Assembly (NCBI GenBank): GCA_039000515.1
Contig: JBCFYV010000935.1
Location: 1,713,594 to 1,777,593 of the forward strand
Reading direction: 5' to 3'
Source of the DNA: Timema cristinae
Taxonomy: Eukaryota > Arthropoda > Insecta > Phasmatodea > Timematidae
DNA length: 64,000 bases
The position numbers and the translations under genes are program-made. The notes below the pieces were generated by a model, which was given only the letters and a program-made list of their open reading frames with translations, did no database searches and was not told where the DNA came from. Numbering within the stretch: the stretch's first letter is position 1; every line of letters begins with the position of its first letter. Below are positions 57,891-64,000 of this stretch, in pieces.

Positions 57891-58797
57891 GTAAGTACAT
57901 ACTGATTTATTAGTATAAAAATAGGCTAGTTCACTGTTCAACAGTTACGTGTTAGTTTAATTTTACCTTGTTGCTCCTATATTCAGGAGGACGGGGTTAA
58001 AATCCCGTCCGGAAGTTTAATTAAGCTAGTCCCGTGAAGTAAAAAAACATCATTTGAATTCTGTTTCTTAGATTTAAAAAATTTATTTGTTTGGCCATGC
58101 CTTGGATTGTAAAAAAAAACATTACATGATGAGAAATGAGAGGGGAAAGTATATATTTACTGTACGTATACTAATTACCAACAAAGTGATAATGGACAAT
58201 TTAATTTCTTAAAATATGTATAACTATATATTAAAACAAAATTTTTATTACACGCAAGATAACACTTAATTTTAATAAAGATTAATTCAGTTCTGATACG
58301 TGAAGGTTAAATCTAAAGCAATTATTATAATGCTTAGTGCCTGATTGGTTGTCTCAACTGAAAAAGTTCCAAAATCAGCTTTACAATATAAAAATATTGA
58401 GCAACATATTTAATTTATGAGTAAGTGTGAATTTGCCTTTTCAATATTAAACAAAGCCCGTATTATTTGACCGTAAATATGGCAACAATTAGGGTCGTAT
58501 CAAGATATAGAAGTTAGTGATATACTGTACATTCAAGCAACTTTTTGGATGTAAACCTAAAATTTCTAATCATTACTGAGCACTATTGATTGAAAGCAAG
58601 GATTATATACTAAGTATTGACACGTGTTTCTGAATTATTGCTTTAAATGGTGGGGTTGTGTGAAACTAGTCTCCTTCAGCCAGTAATGTACGCCTCTTAG
58701 TACGTTGTATATAAAGAACTAATTTTGAGACAGCAGGATTTAAAGCACTAATCATGCACTAAATATTGACAAATGTTTCAGGATTGGTGCCTTACAT
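57891..58797. other. No gene seen
   Basis: AT-rich. A lone B-box-like GGGTTAAAATCCCGTCC near 57995 is probably a SINE fragment. Confidence 0.4.
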
Positions 58798-59086
58798 TAT
58801 TATTAACACCGTGTCTTAGTACTCATTCGGGTTATACGCACTTACGCTAATGTGTAGTGGTAGGGTGATTGTGAGATGAAATGGAGGACCTACAGTTTAA
58901 CGTGGAATCCGAACCACGGTGGAGGCATGGCATTCCACACATTCACATGTTGTGATTAATACACGTCTTGTCAGAGGAGAAGGAAGGGTTTGGAAATCAG
59001 ATAAATCTGTGCCGGGACCGAGGATTGAACCCCGGACCCCCAACACAGAAGTCTGACACCTTATCCCTAGACCACCAGGTCACCTA
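58798..59086 (-). repeat. SINE family B, full-length antisense copy with TSD
   Basis: The antisense shared tail, body and complete tRNA-like head (GGATTGAACCCCGGACCCCC, then CCCTAGACCACCAGGTCACC). Flanks GTGCCTTACAT (58787-58797) and GTGCCTTAAAT (59087-59097) form an 11-bp duplication with one mismatch. Confidence 0.9.
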
Positions 59087-59830
59087 GTGCCTTAAATGTT
59101 GAGATAATCTTCACGAATCTCCACCAAGGTGCATTAGCGGTAGTTTTTTTAAATGTGAAATTTACTTTGGTTTTATACACGCTAATGTGAGAGCACTTTT
59201 CGTATCAAATACTTCCTCGTCCCTAGTAAATTATATTTTTTTTCTGTACTGTTGTTTTAATATTTAATTTATAGTTTTGTTTTCAAAAAGTAACAAAGGA
59301 TTATTTTAAAACCAAAAGTGTGTTATTAAGAATGCATAAGAAATTAAATTTAAGTATAATATTTTTTCACATGAGTACATAATAATAAAAATAGGGTACT
59401 GGAATATTTGTTTTAAATTTTTAAAATTAAATTGTTAGATTTTTTCAAAATTACAAGTTTTATGTTACAATAATTAATACTTGAACACGCTTGACAAAAT
59501 TAGATCCTGTATTATTTTGCATGCATATAATATGTCCTAGCAATAAAATGCTCAGGTAACTACACTTTTTGTCTGAGATTTTTGAGCTACTAGCTGAAAT
59601 ACAAATTATGCATATATATATATATAAAAAATTCATCACTACTGTATCAAAAAAATTCTAGTCTATGCCTTATTTATGAAAATCTAGCTATAAAATTCAA
59701 TTTCTCAACTTTCACCCTTTTAAACCTCTACGCCGTAGCTTCTCTGGTTGACAATAGTAGGTCAATTAAAAAAAAAGTTCAGGGCTGCACTCACCATCAT
59801 TTTGTACCAGTTGCAAGGATTGTCTGCTAC

Positions 59831-61976
59831 CAGTGGCGGCATAACGTTATTTGTGAAGAAACGGGGTGGTGGGGGCCGTAAGCAAAAAAGGAGTTTTTTG
59901 AGAAGTTGCCTTCCCCCTTCACCTCCTACCTTACTCTACCCCTCTTCAAGATAAATTTTTGAAACTTGGATGTCCCTAAAAGTTATTTGTAAATATCCTC
60001 CTCCCCAAATTTGGAAAATCAAATTATTTTTATGCTATTTGGAGAAGTCATCTCCATTTTTTTAATTTTTTTTTAAAATTTAGATTCTTCTATAAGCCAT
60101 TTGGAGTGGTCCTCGCCTTTAGTTGAAAAGTTAATTTATGTCTTTAAATACTATTTGAAATTATCCTCACCTGGACATTTTTGGTAATCGGATGTTTTTA
60201 GAATCAATTTGGAGTCATCACCTGGATTTTTTTAAATTATTTGTATCTGAAATAAAGTTGGAGTGACCCTCTTCTAGCAAATTTTAAAAATAAGATCTCC
60301 CTAGAGCATAGGCGTACACACAAGGGGATCCAGTGGGTCCAAGCCTTCGCCCCCCCCCCCCTCCTCTACTGAAGAACATGAAGGATAAATAAAAGATTAA
60401 ATACAAAGCAATTATTTTTCAATGTTAAATCACCTTAAAGCAATGGTTGAAAATAACCCAATATATCAATACAATTAGATATGTGGTGGATCCAGGATTT
60501 TTTCAAGGGGGGGAGGGGGGGCTACACAACAAAAGCAATACCTTTAGGAACCAATAAAGTGTTGGTCCGTGCCCCAGTAGTATTTTTACTCCCGAAAAAA
60601 AAAATATTTCCAAAGCTCAAAATGGTGCTCTTTATGTATATTTTGTACCTAATAGTTGCTGATTAAACTTATACTGGTTATAAATATCTGTTATCTTGGA
60701 TTTGGTTGCCATCTTTAAATTCTAGATATAGCCACTGTTTCCTTTGTGATTATAATTTTTAAATTAATATAAAAAATAACTGTCAAAAATAAATATGCCT
60801 AATTCAGGTGACTATATTTTAGTAAAAATACGAAAATAAAATCAATAGTAAATAACACGCTGTTTATTACGCAAAGGAGGGGTGAACTAGGAGGGGAGTG
60901 TGCGGGAAAGCCAGGGTTCAGGTTAAACAAGGTGAAGCATGTTTTGTTCGAACACATTGGACGTATTTCTGCAGAGAAGCACAGCACCCTTCAATCCGTC
61001 AATTAAATTTTTGAAAAATAGCTGAAAGGGGAGGGGGGGATTATAGCCCCTTATTCCCAATACCCTTGAATCCATACCTGAGTGTGAGACATACCCAACT
61101 GGATTTAACGCTGTCAAGTCTGTATAGCCTCATGAAGTATTTTGTTCAAAGTATGAATCTTATATAAGTAATAGATTGGATTGACTATTGACTTGTAACT
61201 TCTGTACTTTGGATCCCCCGTTTAGAAGATATTTGAAGTGTGCTTCCACCGTCATATTTTTGTAAATTGGATGCTTTCAGAAACTATTTGGAGTTACGAT
61301 TTTATTTTTAATTTGCCAAATAATGTAACTCTATCTTGTTTACTGTTTAAACAATAGTAAACTCAAGTAAAGATCTCTAACTACCCCCACTTTGTTGATG
61401 AAGAAATACATCTTAATTGTTTTTGGGCTCTAAAACAACCACACTCAACCCCCCTCAACCAACACCCTATACCCGCCCTCTTTCTATATATTCTTATTTC
61501 TATGAGCACTCACTTCGATATATCAACATGACCAGTATGTATTATAGATCGAATTGAAGTATCCCCTAAAATAAACCAAGTAGAACGCAAAATAGTTTGC
61601 TAAGGTATCCAATATTAATAAATATTTTGTCCTCCTGCGTGGGAAAGTTTATAGTTTATATACTAAAATAGTTTATCGACAGCCCTTTATCTAAACAAAT
61701 ACGGGTGCATTTAATCAAAAACTTTCCTTCCTCTTTTCCTGTCAGCTAGAATAATCAGAGGAAATTACTGATAGCTTGAATAGGCACCTAAAATTAAAAT
61801 TAATTAAGAGTGTAAAATAGGTTACACATGACCAATTAACCGATTATCTATGTATACTATACCTTATTTATAATTATTTACTAAACCTTTTTCTCCGATA
61901 GAATAAATCTAAGAGGGGTTGGGTGTATAGGGCCGTGTGATGGAACTCCTTATACTCCTCGGTTCCGACGCCACTG
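59831..61976. mobile_element. Possible hAT-like element with nested insertions
   Basis: The left CAGTGGCGGCATAACG and right CAGTGGCGTCGGAACC (reverse-complemented) share only the first eight bases, and the flanking 8-mers do not match well. Similar internal tandem repeats lie near both ends (59950-60300 and 61205-61310), which supports a single element split by a later insertion. Inside, GGTGGATCCAGGATTTTTTC (60484) and the reversed GTATGGATTCAAGG (61062) look like worn hAT ends of that insertion. Confidence 0.35.
59950..60300. repeat. Degenerate tandem repeat of about 60-65 bp
   Basis: Phrases such as CTATTTGGAGAAGTCATC, CCATTTGGAGTGGTCCTC and CAATTTGGAGTCATCACC recur at about 60-65 bp spacing. 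A further unit lies at about 61205-61310. Confidence 0.55.
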
Positions 61977-62108
61977 TTATCAACTAAATGAGGTAAAATA
62001 TAAATTTGGTCTACACGTGATTAATTATTGTATAGTTAATATTCACATTTCCCTAAATAAAGTGACATGTATAAAAGTGTGTGTTCAAGACAATTGGTTT
62101 TTTTTTAA

Positions 62109-62142
62109 GCATCGCGTCCTACTACCCGTTCGGTTTATACAG
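62109..62142 (-). repeat. Solo fragment of the shared SINE tail
   Basis: AGCATCGCGTCCTACTACCC then GTTCGGTTTATAC is the antisense shared tail alone, without a SINE body. Confidence 0.6.
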
Positions 62143-62572
62143 TTTCAAGACAAGTTAAACCATCTAATCAAGAATTGATTGTGCTTGTTTGTGAACCCTT
62201 CACGAGAATCTCAAGCTAGCAAAATACCACAAAATAAACATACAGGCTGACGGCTGAACTCTGTAGGGCGATCAGCCACGCATTCTTCCTTTTGACCTTG
62301 AGATAGGTTTCCTTTCCGTTGCTTCTCTTCTCCTGACATGGGGTGGTAGATATGGGGTGGTGGGGAAAGTGTAAAGAGGATAAGATTAGACAGAGACAGA
62401 CGCTGTAGTTCAAGAAAACAGCACATAGCATTTCATTTTAAGACGAGGCCTCCTCACACGATTGATACTATTTCACGTACCGAGGCGGCCCCCTTAATAC
62501 AGTAGTTAAGAATGAGGAAAGCTATTATTAAGAAATGCACCATCCTTAGCTTGGCGAGTAAATTTAAAATAA

Positions 62573-64000
62573 ATGGTACGGTGCACCGCACAGACTTTCT
62601 CTCTCTTTCTATATCCTCGTAAGATTTCTGAACGGAATAATGTAGCCTACATTGTATCATCACCACTCCACATAAGAACACGAATAAAATAATATACAAT
62701 GATATAGAATCAAAGAGAAAAGAGGCGCATCTTTGTCCACCTAAGGAAAAAATAACATACATTTTTAGATACTTTCTTATATTTAATTACTCTCTGGGTG
62801 ACCTGGTGGTCTAGGGGTAAGGTGTCAGACTTCTATGCTGGCGGCCGGGGTTCAATCCTTGGTCCCGGCAAAGATTTATCTGATTACCAAACCCTTCCTT
62901 CACCTCTGACAAGTCTTCTTGTGAATGTGGGGAATGCCAGGCCACCACCGTGGTTCGGATTCCACGTTAAACTGTAGGTCCTTCATTTCATCTCACAATC
63001 ACCCTTCCATTACACATTAGCGTAAGTGCGTATAACCCGAATGGGTAGTAAGACGCGGTGCTATTAATAATAATAATAATTACTCTCTGGAATTGGAGAA
63101 TTATTGCCTTAAGACTTAAATAGTATATGTTTACAACTAAAGCTCACAAAATTGTATTAATATATTTGCAAATATATCAAAAACTGTTGCTTTTATAAAG
63201 ATATATGTCAAATAAAAGTTTTTTATTTATAATAGTCCTACAATTTTGCAATGATAAGTTGTTTAGTATCTCAAATAGTTGTGGAGATACGGAAATTAAC
63301 GCTTCTGTAAAGTACACTAAAAATCATTTTCATGGGAGAATGAAAATAGCCAGTTTATTTATAATCTTAATCAACGCCTAGATACGAATTTTAATCAAAA
63401 TTGTTTGAACAGATTTTGAGAAAACCTATTTTTTCTCTTTTCGCCCCTTATAAAACTACTCTTAATTTTAAGTTTTAATAAACACAGAGACAGACGGCAT
63501 TGCAAAGACTATTTTTTAGGGTTTGGGGGGTCATGAGACGTTGACATCCATCAAAATTTCAGGTTAAATTGTTTTTACGGTCGCAATACTTAAACTTGAA
63601 TGTCCAAAAAGTTAAAAAATATATACATTTGCGTATAGATTGAAAGTTATTGATTTTATAAAAATATGTTTCGAATAAAATATTTGTATTAAAAATATAT
63701 ATACATATTTGTAATGCTAAGTAATTTCATATCTCAAATAATTTCGGAGATATTGTAAAAAATGTTAATTTACGCATCAGACTGGAGCCCTTAAAGCCAT
63801 TTTGCTGAAATATTGAGAGAATCCATTTTGTTTGGAATATTTATTAATGTTTATAAATGAAATTTAATCAAAATCGTTAGAGCCAACTTTGAGAAAATCG
63901 ACTTTTTCTATTTTTGTCCTTCAGTAAATTACCCTTAATTTTAGGGGTAGGTATCCAATTCCAAAAATCACTCGGGGCAACCTTATGAAAACCCTATATA
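62573..64000 (+). repeat. Terminal-hairpin repeat R, copy 5, cut by window end
   Basis: Starts ATGGTACGGTGCACCGCACA. About 250 bp of the 5' part is missing compared with copies 3 and 4. A SINE B sits at 62798-63077. Both core units follow (near 63150 and 63610). The 3' hairpin lies beyond the window. Confidence 0.85.
62798..63077 (+). repeat. SINE family B, full-length copy with 13-bp TSD
   Basis: A-box TGGTCTAGGGGTA, B-box GGTTCAATCCT, body and shared tail CCCGAATGGGTAGTAAGACG with TAATAATAAT end. Perfect duplication AATTACTCTCTGG at 62785-62797 and 63078-63090. It is inserted in repeat R copy 5. Confidence 0.95.

Noticed and set aside
1..64000. CRISPR array, operon, riboswitch or prophage
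   Set aside because: The spliced Gr gene, tRNA-derived SINEs and LINE, Penelope-like and hAT remnants show a eukaryotic genome; the tandem arrays have no unique spacers.

Overview
This window is eukaryotic nuclear DNA, strongly AT-rich and gene-poor. The best organism clue is a four-exon gustatory receptor (Gr) gene. Its last exon carries the arthropod-specific TYhhhhhQF motif (here TYLVMLGQF). With several arthropod-type transposon families, this points to an insect. The kilobase introns, dense SINEs and decayed LINEs suggest a large, repeat-rich genome, perhaps a hemimetabolous insect; the order is my inference and is not shown by the sequence.

Protein-coding content: one apparently intact Gr gene lies on the minus strand (35461 down to 29301, exons joined by three phase-0 introns, about 435 residues). 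A tandem paralogue lies about 6 kb upstream (42146 down to 41167). It is a pseudogene with an in-frame stop, two microhomology-flanked deletions and no visible 3' exons. Both copies keep about 250 bp of similar 5' flank. No other host gene can be named. Two regions (27.7-28.0 kb and 57.4-57.9 kb) have promoter-like motifs followed by good splice donors and are weak candidates for first exons.

Mobile DNA, left to right: an old hAT MITE (3.1 kb); a long-TIR element (4.1-4.9 kb); non-LTR retrotransposon ends (6.1 and 11.8 kb), the first amplified into a 46-bp minisatellite; a complete but dead autonomous hAT element with perfect 8-bp target-site duplications (12478-16143); a cluster of tRNA-derived SINEs (17-21 kb); five copies of an uncharacterised repeat family with a terminal hairpin (5.3, 17.7, 21.3, 46.2 and 62.6 kb); a hAT MITE nested in one of them, with its empty site visible in another copy; Penelope-like retroelement pieces in inverted orientation (43.4-45.7 kb); a nonautonomous hAT element (53.3-54.2 kb); and a TIR element with a nested SINE (55.3-56.7 kb).

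Tandem repeats: a 48-bp minisatellite interrupted by a 100-N assembly gap (36.4-37.6 kb) and a 2.7-kb, 27-bp minisatellite with 405-bp higher-order structure (50.4-53.2 kb). Both units are multiples of three, so they produce long but probably meaningless open frames on both strands. Two SINE families, with different tRNA-like heads, share the same hairpin-containing 3' tail.
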